Source of the DNA: Rhizohabitans arisaemae
Lineage (GTDB): Bacteria; Actinomycetota; Actinomycetes; Streptosporangiales; Streptosporangiaceae
DNA length: 64,000 nt
NCBI RefSeq assembly: GCF_025996515.1
Contig: NZ_BLRH01000029.1
Span: forward strand, 744,001-808,000
Direction of reading: 5' to 3'
The notes under the pieces are model-generated. The model made no database searches. It saw only the letters and a list, made by a program, of their open reading frames with translations, and was not told where the DNA came from. Numbering within the stretch: the stretch's first letter is position 1; each line of letters opens with the position of its first letter. Both the position numbers and the translations under genes were made by a program. This document shows positions 49,046 through 58,935 of the stretch, piece by piece.

Positions 49046-50287
49046 GTGACCATGCAATCGCTCCCCGCGCCCGGGCATCGGGGCGTCGACTTCGAGACCC
49101 GGGTCGACTTCGACCGGCTCCGGTCCTACCGGCTGGCCCGGGCCCGGCAGGTGCTTGAGGCCGGTGAGTGCGGTGCCTTCCTGCTCTTCGACGCCTACAA
49201 CATCCGCTACACGACGCAGACGTGGATCGGCGGTGCGCTGCCGGACAAGATGACCCGCTATGCGCTGCTGACCCGGGGCGGTGACCCGATGTTGTGGGAC
49301 TTCGGCTCCGCCGCGCGACACCACCGGCTCTTCGCGCCCTGGCTCAAGCCGGAGGACTGCCATGCCGGGATGCTCGGCCTGCGTGGGGCGATCGCTCCGT
49401 CTGCCGGTCTGATGGAGGACGCGGTCCGCCAGATCAAGGGCCTGCTGGTCGACGTCGGCCTCGCCGACGCCCCGGTGGGCGTCGACATCGTCGAACCGCC
49501 GTTCCTCTTCGAGATGCAGCGGCAGGGACTGCATGTGGTCGACGCCCAGCAGCTGATGCTGGACGCGCGGCAGATCAAGTCGACCGACGAGATCATGCTG
49601 CTGACCCAGGCCGCCGCGATGGTGGACGGTGTCTACCAGGACATCGTCGAGGCGCTCAAGCCAGGTGTGCGGGAGAACGAGATCGTCGCGCTCGCCAACA
49701 AGCGGCTCTACGAGATGGGGTCGGAGCAGGTTGAGGCGATCAACGCCGTCTCCGGCGAGCGGTGCAATCCGCATCCGCACAACTTCACGGACCGGATCAT
49801 CCGGCCAGGCGACCAGGCGTTCTTCGACGTCATCCACGCTTTCAACGGCTATCGGACCTGCTACTACCGCACCTTCAGTGTCGGGAGCGCCACCGACGCC
49901 CAGCGCGGCGCCTACACCCGGGCCCGGGAGTGGATGGATGCGGCCATCGAGATGATCAGGCCGGGTGTGGGGACCGACGAGGTCGCCCTCGTCTGGCCGG
50001 CCGCGACCGACTTCGGGTTCGCCGACGAGATGGCCGCCTTCGGGCTGCAGTTCGGCCACGGGCTCGGCCTGGGCCTGCACGAGCGCCCGATCATCTCCAG
50101 GCTGAACAGTCTTCGAGAGCCGGTGGAGCTCCAGCCGGGCATGGTGTTCGCGCTGGAGACGTACTGCCCGGCCGATGACGGACACTCGGCGGCCCGCATC
50201 GAGGAGGAGGTCGTGGTGACCGAAGACGGGTGCCGTCTCCTCACCCTGTTCCCGGCGCAGGAACTCTTCATCGCCAATCCATACTGA
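49046..50287 (+). CDS. M24 (creatinase/aminopeptidase P) family protein with altered metal site
   Basis: This 413-residue pita-bread-fold hydrolase has an N-terminal creatinase-like domain (to about 165) and the M24 domain after it. Of the five M24 metal ligands, four are seen: Asp in FFDVIHAF, His in FGHGLGLGLHERP, Glu in FALETY and Glu in ARIEEEVVVT. The second Asp of the usual SDITRTF is Cys here (TCYYRTF). The relatives include prolidases, creatinase, ectoine hydrolase and the DMSP lyase DddP. Its place in a catabolic operon argues for a small-molecule substrate. The GTG at 49046 is preceded by GGGGAG. Confidence 0.8.
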   Translation: MTMQSLPAPGHRGVDFETRVDFDRLRSYRLARARQVLEAGECGAFLLFDAYNIRYTTQTWIGGALPDKMTRYALLTRGGDPMLWDFGSAARHHRLFAPWLKPEDCHAGMLGLRGAIAPSAGLMEDAVRQIKGLLVDVGLADAPVGVDIVEPPFLFEMQRQGLHVVDAQQLMLDARQIKSTDEIMLLTQAAAMVDGVYQDIVEALKPGVRENEIVALANKRLYEMGSEQVEAINAVSGERCNPHPHNFTDRIIRPGDQAFFDVIHAFNGYRTCYYRTFSVGSATDAQRGAYTRAREWMDAAIEMIRPGVGTDEVALVWPAATDFGFADEMAAFGLQFGHGLGLGLHERPIISRLNSLREPVELQPGMVFALETYCPADDGHSAARIEEEVVVTEDGCRLLTLFPAQELFIANPY

Positions 50288-50321
50288 CCCACCCACACCT
50301 GTCTCAGTCAGGGAGCTCGAC

Positions 50322-51755
50322 GTGAACCCGCCCACTGACCTCTTCATCAACGGCATGTTCCGACCGGCCCGCAGTGGGAGCCGGTTCGACGTGCTCGACC
50401 CCGCGACGATCGATGTCATCGCCTCGGTCGCCGACGCATCGGTCGATGACGCGATGCTCGCGGTGGATGCCGCGGAGGCGGCGGCCGCAGCGTGGGCGGC
50501 GGCGCCGCCACGGGAGCGCAGCCGCATCCTCCTACGCGCCTACGACCTGTTGACCGCGAGATCGGAGGAGATCGCCCGACTGATCTCATTGGAGAACGGG
50601 AAGGCGATGGCGGATGCGCGAGGCGAGGTCGCCTACGCGGCGGAGTTCTTCCGGTGGTACGGCGAGGAGGCCGTCCGCGGTTCCGGAACGGTGTCCACGG
50701 CTCCTTCCGGTGGCAACAAGATCCTGGTTCTTCGCCGGCCTGTCGGCATCTGCGTCCTGGTGACACCGTGGAACTTCCCGGCCGCGATGGCGACCCGCAA
50801 GATCGGGCCCGCGCTGGCCGCGGGATGCACGGTGGTGCTCAAGCCGGCCGGCGACACTCCCCTGACCGCGCTGGCGATCGCCGAGATTCTGGCCGAGGCC
50901 GGGATTCCGGCCGGCGTCGTCAACGTGCTGCCCTCACGGAGCTCAGGTCGCATCGTCTCGGCGATGCTCCATGATCCGCGGGTGCGGAAGGTGTCCTTCA
51001 CCGGTTCCACCGAGGTCGGTCGGATCCTGCTCCACGAGGCCGCCGACAACGTCCTCAACACCTCGATGGAACTCGGCGGCAACGCGCCTTTCCTGGTCTT
51101 CGCCGATGCCGATCTGGAGGCGGCCGTCGACGGGGCGATGGTCGCCAAGATGCGCAACGCCGGATCGGCGTGCACCGCGGCCAATCGGTTCTACGTCGAG
51201 CAGTCGGTCGCCGACGACTTCGCCACCCGGCTCGCCGCACGGATGAAGGCGCTCCGGGTCGGCCCCGGAACCGATGACGCCTCCGAGGTGGGACCGCTCG
51301 TCAACGAGGAGACCGTGCGCAAGGTCGAGGAGCTGGTGCGGGACGCCGTGGCCAGCGGCGCCAGGGTGGTCACCGGCGGCGCCAGGCCGGACCGGGTGGG
51401 CTGCTACTACGAGCCGACCGTGCTGACCGACGTCCGCGCCGATGCGCCCATCCTCCGTGAGGAGATCTTCGGGCCGGTCGCACCCATCGTCACCTTCACC
51501 GACGAGGCGGAGGCGATCGCCTGGGCGAACGACACCGAGTACGGACTCGTCTCCTACGTCTTCACCGGCGACCTCGCCCGCGGCCTGCGGGTCGGCGAGG
51601 CATTGGAGTCCGGAATGGTCGGCCTCAACCGAGGCATCGTCAGCGACCCGGCCGCGCCGTTCGGCGGCGTCAAGCAGAGCGGCATCGGGCGCGAGGGCGG
51701 CCACGAGGGGATGCTCGACTACCTGGAGTCCAAGTACGTGGCGGTGCAGTGGTGA
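50322..51755 (+). CDS. NAD(P)-dependent aldehyde dehydrogenase (succinate-semialdehyde dehydrogenase-like)
   Basis: This ALDH-superfamily enzyme of 477 residues oxidises an aldehyde or semialdehyde to the acid. Cofactor-binding PWNFPAAM, FTGSTEVGR and the general base in MELGGNAPFLV are present; the catalytic Cys lies in NAGSACTAANRFYV, where GQxC is usual, so Ser replaces Gln. It most resembles GabD. It follows the M24 gene after 34 bp, and its stop overlaps the VOC start by four bases. It probably uses the semialdehyde made by the first enzyme or a product of the M24 hydrolase. Confidence 0.88.
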   Translation: MNPPTDLFINGMFRPARSGSRFDVLDPATIDVIASVADASVDDAMLAVDAAEAAAAAWAAAPPRERSRILLRAYDLLTARSEEIARLISLENGKAMADARGEVAYAAEFFRWYGEEAVRGSGTVSTAPSGGNKILVLRRPVGICVLVTPWNFPAAMATRKIGPALAAGCTVVLKPAGDTPLTALAIAEILAEAGIPAGVVNVLPSRSSGRIVSAMLHDPRVRKVSFTGSTEVGRILLHEAADNVLNTSMELGGNAPFLVFADADLEAAVDGAMVAKMRNAGSACTAANRFYVEQSVADDFATRLAARMKALRVGPGTDDASEVGPLVNEETVRKVEELVRDAVASGARVVTGGARPDRVGCYYEPTVLTDVRADAPILREEIFGPVAPIVTFTDEAEAIAWANDTEYGLVSYVFTGDLARGLRVGEALESGMVGLNRGIVSDPAAPFGGVKQSGIGREGGHEGMLDYLESKYVAVQW

Positions 51756-52255
51756 GCGGGTCCGGTCTGCCCGGCCTGCGGGGCGTCGACCACATCGGGA
51801 TCACGGTGCCCGACCTCGACGCGGCGTGCGGTTGGCTGATCGAGGTGCTCGGGTGCGAACACCTCTACACGCTGGGCCCGTACCGGGACGACACGGGGAA
51901 CTGGATGAACGACCATCTCGGTGTGCATCCCCGGGCGGTGATGGAGCAGCTGCGGTTGCTGCGCTGCGGCGACGTCACCCTGGAGGTGTTCCGGTACGCC
52001 GCGCCGGACCAGCGCCGCGAGGTGCCCCGCAACAGCGACATGGGTGGCCACCACATCGCACTGTACGTCGAGGACCTCGACCTGGCCCTCGCCCACCTGC
52101 ACGCTCACGGCGTCGAGGTCCTCGGGGAACCGACCGCGAGCAGCGGACCGAGCGAGGGGCAGCGGTGGGTGTACTTCCGCGCGCCGTGGGGGCTGCAGAT
52201 GGAACTCGTGTCCTACCCCAACGGCAAGGCGTTCGAGCGCGAGGAGCGGCGATGA
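51752..52255 (+). CDS. VOC-superfamily (glyoxalase/dioxygenase-fold) protein
   Basis: This 167-residue protein has two beta-alpha-beta-beta-beta modules. The putative metal ligands are His in RGVDHIGITV, Glu in VTLEVFRY, His in GGHHIALYVED and Glu in LQMELVSYP. It could be a lactoylglutathione-lyase-like isomerase, an epimerase (methylmalonyl-CoA epimerase type) or a dioxygenase. Start GTG 51752 gives a GTGA overlap with the ALDH stop, and its own stop overlaps the E1 start (ATGA). This coupling places it firmly in the pathway. Confidence 0.82.
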   Translation: MSGSGLPGLRGVDHIGITVPDLDAACGWLIEVLGCEHLYTLGPYRDDTGNWMNDHLGVHPRAVMEQLRLLRCGDVTLEVFRYAAPDQRREVPRNSDMGGHHIALYVEDLDLALAHLHAHGVEVLGEPTASSGPSEGQRWVYFRAPWGLQMELVSYPNGKAFEREERR

Positions 52256-54441
52256 CCACGCGGGAACAGCTCACTCCGGCGGTGGAGTGGGTCCGGCTGT
52301 CGACGACCCAGGCCGACTGGGACGCCGCCGATGCGGGACTCCTCCGCCGGATGCTCGACCAGATGGTGCTGATCCGCACGTTCGAGGAGTACGTCCTCGA
52401 CCTCTCCGCCGTCGGCCTGACCCACGGTCCGGTGCACTCCAGCATCGGCCAGGAGGCCGGAGCGGTGGGCAGCGTCCTCGCGCTGCGGAGCACCGACACC
52501 GTCAACGGGTCGCACCGCGGCCACCACCAGTTCCTGGCCAAGGTCGTCAACCACCTCTCGCCCGATCTCGACCTGCTCCAGCCGATCGGCGAGGACCTCC
52601 GTGAGGCCCTGCTGCGGACGCTGGCCGAGATCTGCGGACTCGCCCGCGGCTTCAGCGGCGGTCGCGGAGGCTCCATGCACCTCCAGTGGCTTCCGGCCGG
52701 TGCCACCGGCACCAATGCGATCGTCGGCGGCGGTGTGCCGATCGCCGGCGGCTACGCCTGGGCGCACCGCTTCGCCGCCACGACCGATGTGTCCGTGACC
52801 TACTTCGGGGACGGGGCCGTCAACATCGGTTCCACGCTGGAGACGATGAACCTGGCCGGTGCCTGGCGCCTCCCCTTGTGCTTCTTCATCGAGAACAACC
52901 GGTACGCCGTCTCGACCCACGTCGACGAGGCCACCGCGGAGCCACGCCTGTCGGCGCGGGGGCTCGGATTCGGTGTGGCCAGCTGGAAGGTCGACGGGAT
53001 GGACCCGCTGGCGGTGTACCTGACCACCCGCGCAGCGGTCGAGCACATGCGTGGCGGAGCGGGTCCGACGGTCATCGAGGCCGACGTCTACCGCTACTTC
53101 CACCAGAACGGCGGCTTCCCCGGCAGCGCGTTCGGCTACCGCTCGAAGGACGAGGAGGCGGCCTGGCGGGCCCGGGACCCGATCGCCGCCGTATCCCGTC
53201 ACCTCATCCGTCGCGGCATCCTGTCGCAGGAAGAGGTCTCGTCCGTGACCGCGGCAGCCAAGGTCCTGATGGCCGAGGTGGGCGACGTGCTCCTCGAGCC
53301 GGTCCCCGGGGGCAAGCCCGGTCAGAAGCGGATCAAGCCATCTGAATGGCCTGACGCCGCCTTCGCCGAGGTCGGCATCCGCGGTGACCTGTCCGAATTC
53401 GCCGACGCCCGCATCGAAGACACCGACACCTTCGCCGGACCGGTCGAGGACCAGAAGTTCATCACCGCGGTAGCCCGGGTGATGCATCGGCGGATGACGA
53501 CCGATCCCGGCATCGTGGTGATGGGCGAGGACGTCCACCGCCTCAACGGCGGCACGAACGGTGCCACCCGGGGGCTCCCCGAGGACTTTCCCGATCGCGT
53601 GCTCGGCACCCCCATCAGCGAGAACGCCTTCGCCGGACTCGGCGGCGGGATCGCCCTGGACGGCCGGTTCCGCCCCGTCGTGGAGTTCATGTACGCCGAC
53701 TTCATGTGGGTCGCGGCAGATCAGTTGTTCAACCAGATCGGCAAGGCCAGGCACATGTTCGGCGGCCGGTCGGACGTGCCGTTCGTGCTGCGCAGCAAGG
53801 TCGCCATGGGTACCGGCTACGGTTCCCAGCACTCGATGGACCCGGCCGGCGTCTTCGCGACCAATCCCGGCTGGCGGATCGTGGCGCCGTCGACTCCGTT
53901 CGACTACGTCGGCCTCATGAACGCGGCACTGCGCTGCAAGGACCCGGTGGTCGTCCTTGAGCACGTCGACCTTTACACCAGCATCGGTCCGGCACCGGTC
54001 GACGATCTCGACTACTGCCTGCCGGTGGGAAAGGCGGCGGTGCGGCGTCCTGGATCGGACCTGACGATTCTCACCTACCTCCAGATGACCAACTTCGTCC
54101 TCGACGCCGTTGAACGGACCGGGGTGGACGCGGAGGTGATCGATCTGCGCTGGCTCGACCGCGCCAGCATCGACTGGGACACCATCGGCCGCAGTGTCGA
54201 GAAGACGAACCACGTGCTGATCGCCGAGCAGGGACCCCGCGGAACCTCTTACGGCGGCTGGCTCGCCGACGAGATCCAACGCAGGTTCTTCGACCACCTC
54301 GACGCGCCGATCGAGCGAGTCACCGGGGGCGAGGCCTCGCCCAGCATCAGCAAGGTGCTGGAGCGAGCCGCGATCGCCCAGACCGCCGAGGTCGTCGCGG
54401 CGATTGAGGCACTGACCGCTGAGGAGTCGTCCGATGGCTGA
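52252..54441 (+). CDS. Fused E1 alpha-beta subunit of a thiamine-diphosphate 2-oxoacid/acetoin dehydrogenase complex
   Basis: This 729-residue single-chain E1 catalyses decarboxylation of a 2-oxoacid (or acetoin cleavage) and acyl transfer to lipoyl-E2. The alpha half (1-390) has the ThDP motif FGDGAVNIGSTLETMNLAG and FFIENNRYAVST; the beta half (about 410-729) has PVVEFMYADFMWVA, GTGYGSQHSMDP and LRWLDRASID. Alpha and beta are normally separate genes; the fusion occurs in some AcoAB-like and branched-chain systems. It overlaps the VOC gene by 4 bp and the E2 gene by 8 bp. Confidence 0.88.
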   Translation: MTTREQLTPAVEWVRLSTTQADWDAADAGLLRRMLDQMVLIRTFEEYVLDLSAVGLTHGPVHSSIGQEAGAVGSVLALRSTDTVNGSHRGHHQFLAKVVNHLSPDLDLLQPIGEDLREALLRTLAEICGLARGFSGGRGGSMHLQWLPAGATGTNAIVGGGVPIAGGYAWAHRFAATTDVSVTYFGDGAVNIGSTLETMNLAGAWRLPLCFFIENNRYAVSTHVDEATAEPRLSARGLGFGVASWKVDGMDPLAVYLTTRAAVEHMRGGAGPTVIEADVYRYFHQNGGFPGSAFGYRSKDEEAAWRARDPIAAVSRHLIRRGILSQEEVSSVTAAAKVLMAEVGDVLLEPVPGGKPGQKRIKPSEWPDAAFAEVGIRGDLSEFADARIEDTDTFAGPVEDQKFITAVARVMHRRMTTDPGIVVMGEDVHRLNGGTNGATRGLPEDFPDRVLGTPISENAFAGLGGGIALDGRFRPVVEFMYADFMWVAADQLFNQIGKARHMFGGRSDVPFVLRSKVAMGTGYGSQHSMDPAGVFATNPGWRIVAPSTPFDYVGLMNAALRCKDPVVVLEHVDLYTSIGPAPVDDLDYCLPVGKAAVRRPGSDLTILTYLQMTNFVLDAVERTGVDAEVIDLRWLDRASIDWDTIGRSVEKTNHVLIAEQGPRGTSYGGWLADEIQRRFFDHLDAPIERVTGGEASPSISKVLERAAIAQTAEVVAAIEALTAEESSDG

Positions 54442-55699
54442 GCTGATGCGGATGCCGGAGGTGTTCGCGAACTCCACCGAGGCGGTTCTCGCCTCCTGGT
54501 TGGTGGAGGTCGGGGTGGCCTTCGACGCCGGTGACGCCATCGCGACGGTCGAGACGGAGAAGGCCGTCGTCGACGTGGAGGCGGAGCGGGGCGGCTGCCT
54601 GCTCAGGCTGCTGGTCGCCGGTGGCACGTCCGTGGACGTCGGCGCCCCGATCGCGGTCGTCGGCTCACCGGGTGAGGACGTTCCGGACCTGGCGTCGCTC
54701 GGCCTGGACGGCGGGGCGCTCCCGGCGGAGCCGACCGAGTCCGTGTCCGGGCCGCAGGAGATGACCACGGGGCGGACCGCACCGGAGCCGCCCCGACGGG
54801 TGTTCGCGAGTCCGCTCGCACGCCGGCTCGCGGCCGAGCACGGGCTTGGCATCGAGGAGATTTCCGGCACGGGTCCACGGGGTCGGATCCGTCGCCGCGA
54901 TGTCGATGCGGCGATCGCGACCAGGGCGCTCGCCGCCGGGCCGCCCGCGTCGGCACCGGTCCAGGGCGACGCCCGCGACGCCGGCGACGAGGTGGGCAAC
55001 GGTGTGCAGGACCACGCCGGCGACTACGTGGACGAGCCCCACACGCGGGTACGGCGCGTGATCGCACGGCGGCTGACCGAGAGCAAGCGGCAGGTGCCCC
55101 ACTTCTACCTGCGTGCCTCATGCCGCGTCGACCGACTCCTCGCGCTCCGCGCCGACATCAATCGGCACGCCTCCACGCGGGTGTCGGTCAACGACCTCGT
55201 GATCAAGGCGGCGGCGCGGGCGCACATCCTGGTTCCGGAGCAGAATGTGATCTGGACCGACGCCGCGCTCCGGCGCTTCTCGAGTGTCGACATCGCCGTC
55301 GCGATCGCCTCATCGCGAGGCCTGGTGACTCCCGTCGTCCGATCCGTCGAAAGTCTCTCCGTCGCAGGGGTGGCGGCCGCCGTACGGGACCTGCGCAAGC
55401 GAGCCGACTCGGGTGCCCTGCGCCAACACGAGCTTGAGGGAGGCACGATGAGCGTCTCCAACCTCGGTATGTTCGGCACCGAGGAGTTCGCCGCCATCCT
55501 CAATCCGCCGCAGGCCGGCATCCTGGCGGTCGGCGCGATCCGGGATGAGCCCGTGGCCCAGGACGGCACGGTGCGGGTCGCCTCGGTGATGACGGTGACG
55601 CTCTCGGCCGACCATCGTGCCGTGGACGGCGCGGACGCGGCGAGATGGCTCTCGGCTTTCGTGCGGGTGATCGAGGATCCGATCCAGTTGCTCATCTGA
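54434..55699 (+). CDS. Dihydrolipoamide acyltransferase (E2) of the same complex
   Basis: This 421-residue E2 has one lipoyl domain (residues 1-80; lipoyl Lys in VETEKAVVD), a flexible linker, a peripheral-subunit-binding domain (VFASPLARRLAAEHGLGIEE, about 118-155) and a catalytic acyltransferase domain with the active-site SADHRAVDGADAA near 395. The start overlaps the E1 stop by eight bases. No E3 (lipoamide dehydrogenase) is present in the operon, so a housekeeping E3 must serve. Confidence 0.9.
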   Translation: MAELMRMPEVFANSTEAVLASWLVEVGVAFDAGDAIATVETEKAVVDVEAERGGCLLRLLVAGGTSVDVGAPIAVVGSPGEDVPDLASLGLDGGALPAEPTESVSGPQEMTTGRTAPEPPRRVFASPLARRLAAEHGLGIEEISGTGPRGRIRRRDVDAAIATRALAAGPPASAPVQGDARDAGDEVGNGVQDHAGDYVDEPHTRVRRVIARRLTESKRQVPHFYLRASCRVDRLLALRADINRHASTRVSVNDLVIKAAARAHILVPEQNVIWTDAALRRFSSVDIAVAIASSRGLVTPVVRSVESLSVAGVAAAVRDLRKRADSGALRQHELEGGTMSVSNLGMFGTEEFAAILNPPQAGILAVGAIRDEPVAQDGTVRVASVMTVTLSADHRAVDGADAARWLSAFVRVIEDPIQLLI

Positions 55700-55953
55700 G
55701 CGGACCTTGGCGTGGCAGCCCGTTCCAGGTGGCAACCTTCGGGAGAACAGAACCAATCACACCAAGGGGGCAGGAGCCATCCGGACACCTTCCCCCGGTG
55801 CGCGGACGGCAAGTGGCGGGTCGCAAGCCGTATCATCGAGGTCGAGTCGCGGGCAGTCCCGGTCAAGCGCGACGATGAATGAAGAGCTCGGATCCGCCGG
55901 CACTCGGGACGTCGATCAAGGATCGCACCACGGTCCCGACTGGAGTTGAAGAC

Positions 55954-56970
55954 GTGTCTGCCACGCTACGAGACGTCGCTCGGGCGGCGGGCGTCCACGT
56001 CGGGACCGCCTCGCGTGCTCTGAACCCCGAGACGGTCGGCATGGTCAACTCCGTCACCGCCAAACGGGTGCGGGACGCGGCCGACCGGCTGGGCTATGTG
56101 CCCAACCCGATCGCGCGGAGTCTGAAGACGAACCGCACCCTGACCCTCGGCGCGGTGGTTCCCGACATCACCAACCCGGTGTTCGCGCCGATCATCAGGG
56201 GTATCGAGGACGTCGCCGCCGCGGCCGGGTACAACGTGCTCATCGCCAACACCGACGACGAGCCTCGGCGTGAACAGGAGCAGGTCGCGAGCTTGCGCGC
56301 CCGCCAGGTCGACGGTCTGATCCTCGCCTCGGCAAGACTCGACGACCCTGTCGTTTCCGCGTTGTCGGCGGCTGAGGTGCCCACCGTCCTCGTCAACCGA
56401 GTCGAACCCGAGCATCCGGTCTCCAGCGTCGCGGGAGACGATGCCGGCGGCATCCGCCAGGGCTTTCGGCACCTGTACGACCTGGGGCACCGGCGGATCG
56501 CCCACATCGCCGGACCGTCGTCCACGTCCACGGGCGTCACACGCCGCCGCACCTTCCGGCTGGAAATCGGCGAGTTCGGCTTGAACCCCGCACAGTGCCC
56601 GGTGGTCGAGGCGGAGGCCTATCGGGTGGAGGCCGGGAGCGAGTGCACGGCCACCCTGCTCGACGCGCATCCCGGAGTCACGGCGGTGATGGCGGCCAAC
56701 GACCTGCTCGCGATCGGCTGCTACGAGGAACTGGCCGGACGTGGGCTGTCGTGTCCCGCCGACATCAGCGTGGTCGGCTTCAACGACATGCCGTTCGTCG
56801 ACAAGGTGTGGCCACCCTTGACCACGATCCATGTCCGGCACTACGACGCCGGCGCGGAGGCGGCACGACTGATGATCGATCGGTTGCGGGATCCGTCGTT
56901 GCCGTGTAAGTCGGTCCTGCTGCCGGTCTCCCTCGTCGTCCGAGGGTCGACGGCTCCTCCGGCGGCCTGA
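55954..56970 (+). CDS. LacI-family transcriptional regulator
   Basis: This 338-residue regulator is the likely repressor of the operon upstream. The N-terminal helix-turn-helix is SATLRDVARAAGVHVGTASRAL, with hinge helix DRLGYVPNPIARSLK; the periplasmic-binding-protein-like effector domain follows (TLGAVVPDITNPVFAPIIRG). The GTG at 55954 is chosen because the HTH begins at once and GGAG lies upstream; a longer frame to 55879 lacks support. The gene lies 254 bp after E2; I see no GCAAACG operator in that gap, so autoregulation is not evident. The inducer is unknown. Confidence 0.88.
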   Translation: MSATLRDVARAAGVHVGTASRALNPETVGMVNSVTAKRVRDAADRLGYVPNPIARSLKTNRTLTLGAVVPDITNPVFAPIIRGIEDVAAAAGYNVLIANTDDEPRREQEQVASLRARQVDGLILASARLDDPVVSALSAAEVPTVLVNRVEPEHPVSSVAGDDAGGIRQGFRHLYDLGHRRIAHIAGPSSTSTGVTRRRTFRLEIGEFGLNPAQCPVVEAEAYRVEAGSECTATLLDAHPGVTAVMAANDLLAIGCYEELAGRGLSCPADISVVGFNDMPFVDKVWPPLTTIHVRHYDAGAEAARLMIDRLRDPSLPCKSVLLPVSLVVRGSTAPPAA

Positions 56971-57096
56971 CGCCGTCTGCGCCCGGGGTTTGGTTGGGGG
57001 CCGGGCGGATGGCTGGAACATGTGGGTGACCGGCGCCGTGGCGATGCAGGTTTCCCCGGTTGGGGTGTTTTCCGGGACGGATCGGTACACCGAGGT

Positions 57097-58926
57097 TTAG
57101 AAAGCCTCTTCGGGCACGTCCATCAGTGCGTTGTCGGTGGTTTCGACGATCAGGCGTTGGGCGGTGAGCCGGGGCAGCACAGTCGTGGCGAAGAACCGTG
57201 CGACCGCGAGTTTCCCGGCGTGGAAAGCCTGATCGGCGGAAGAAAGGCCTCCGGTGTCCAGTCGCGTCCTGCTCACCGACGCCTGACGGAGGAGCAGGTA
57301 GCCAACCATCAGGTCGCCCGCGGACATCAGCAGGCGGGTGGTGTTCTGACCCGCCTTGTAGATTTCGCGGGGGTCGTCCCCCGCGCAGTGCCGCGTCATC
57401 GCGTCGACCATGCCGTGCACCGATGCCAAGGCCTCCCGTACGGCGGATCGCTCCCGGCGCAATCGGTCGTCGCCCGCGAGAGAGTCCAGGAACCCGCCGA
57501 TCTCCGCCGACAGGGCGTCGAGCGCGACGCGGTCGTTCCTGACGATCTTGCGGAAGAACAGGTCCTGGCCCTGGATCGCGGTGGTGCCCTCGTACAGGCT
57601 GTCGACCTTGGTGTCCCTGAGGTACTGCTCCAGCGGGTAGTCCTGCAGGTAGCCGGAACCGCCGAGGGTCTGCAGAGCCTGGGCGAGCTGTTCGTAGGCT
57701 CGCTCGGATCCCACCCCCTTGACGATCGGGAGCAGCAGGTCGTTGACGGCCCTGGCCAGGGAGACGTCGGTGCCGTGGTGTTCGCCGAGCAGGATCCGGT
57801 CCTGCCGGCTCGCGGTGTAGAGGACGAGCGAGCGCAGCCCTTCGGCGTAGGCCTTGTTCAGCATCAGACTGCGGCGGACGTCGGGATGGTTGATGATCGT
57901 GACCCGTGGCGCGGTCTTGGCGGCCGTTCGCGTGAGGTCCGCGGACTGGACACGGGTCCGGGCGAAGTCGAGTGCGTGGAGGTAGCCCGACGACAGCGCC
58001 GAGATGGACTTCACCCCGACCAGCATGCGCGCGTGCTCGATGACGTGGAACATCTGGGCGATGCCGTTGTGGGTGTCGCCGAGCAGGTAGCCGACCGCGG
58101 GCTTCTTCTCGCCGAATCGCAGCTCGCAGGTGGTGGACGCCTTGATCCCCATCTTGTGCTCGACGTTGGTGGCCCGGACGCCGTTCCGTCCGCCCGGCTC
58201 GCCGGTCTCGAGGTCGAACAGGAACTTCGGCACGAGGAACAGCGACAGGCCCTTGGTGCCCGGCGCCGCTCCGGCCGGGCGGGCCAGCACCAGGTGCACG
58301 ATGTTCTCGGTGAGGTCGTGCTCGCCGGAGGTGATGAAGCGCTTGACCCCCTCGATGTGCCAGGTGCCGTCCTGCTGCCGCATGGCCCCGGTCCGTCCGG
58401 CGCCGACGTCGGAACCGGCGTCGTCCTCGGTGAGCGCCATGGTGGCGCCCCAGCCTCGGTGCACGATGTGGCGGGCGATCTTCCGCTGCTCCGCGGTGCC
58501 TTCGCGATGGATGATGCCGGCGAAGGGCACGCCGGTGCCGTACATGAGCATCACCGGGTTGGCGCCGAGGATGAGCTCCGCCACCGCCCAGACCAGCGCG
58601 CGCGGCGCGGCCACGCCGCCCAGTTCCGGCGGAATCTCCAAGCGCCACCACTCGGCGTCGCGCAGCGCGGCGTAGGACTTCTTGAGCGAGGCGGGCAGCG
58701 TCACCGTGCCGGTCTCCGGGTCGAACTCCGGCGGGTTCCGGTCGGCGTCGGCGAAGGACTCGGCCAGCGGACCTTCGGCCAGCCGCGCGACCTCGGACAG
58801 AATGTCGCGGCACGTCTCCGGGTCCAGGTCCGTGAAGGGACCGGCCGGGCCCATCACGCTGTCGGTGCCGAGAACCTCGAAGAGGTTGAACTCGATATCG
58901 CGTACATGACTCTTGTAGTGGCTCAT
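57097..58926 (-). CDS. Acyl-CoA dehydrogenase (FadE5/long-subunit type)
   Basis: This flavoenzyme of 609 residues introduces a trans-2 double bond into an acyl-CoA. The FAD/substrate signatures [12 protein letters not shown] and [14 protein letters not shown] are present, and the catalytic Glu is in [17 protein letters not shown] near 440. The C-terminal extra domain of about 130 residues places it in the DmdC/FadE5 group rather than the 380-residue group. It is the last gene of the leftward operon (SDR, amidohydrolase, MaoC, this gene), nine bases after MaoC. Confidence 0.9.
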   Translation of the reverse strand: MSHYKSHVRDIEFNLFEVLGTDSVMGPAGPFTDLDPETCRDILSEVARLAEGPLAESFADADRNPPEFDPETGTVTLPASLKKSYAALRDAEWWRLEIPPELGGVAAPRALVWAVAELILGANPVMLMYGTGVPFAGIIHREGTAEQRKIARHIVHRGWGATMALTEDDAGSDVGAGRTGAMRQQDGTWHIEGVKRFITSGEHDLTENIVHLVLARPAGAAPGTKGLSLFLVPKFLFDLETGEPGGRNGVRATNVEHKMGIKASTTCELRFGEKKPAVGYLLGDTHNGIAQMFHVIEHARMLVGVKSISALSSGYLHALDFARTRVQSADLTRTAAKTAPRVTIINHPDVRRSLMLNKAYAEGLRSLVLYTASRQDRILLGEHHGTDVSLARAVNDLLLPIVKGVGSERAYEQLAQALQTLGGSGYLQDYPLEQYLRDTKVDSLYEGTTAIQGQDLFFRKIVRNDRVALDALSAEIGGFLDSLAGDDRLRRERSAVREALASVHGMVDAMTRHCAGDDPREIYKAGQNTTRLLMSAGDLMVGYLLLRQASVSRTRLDTGGLSSADQAFHAGKLAVARFFATTVLPRLTAQRLIVETTDNALMDVPEEAF

Positions 58927-58935
58927 GTCCGGCCG

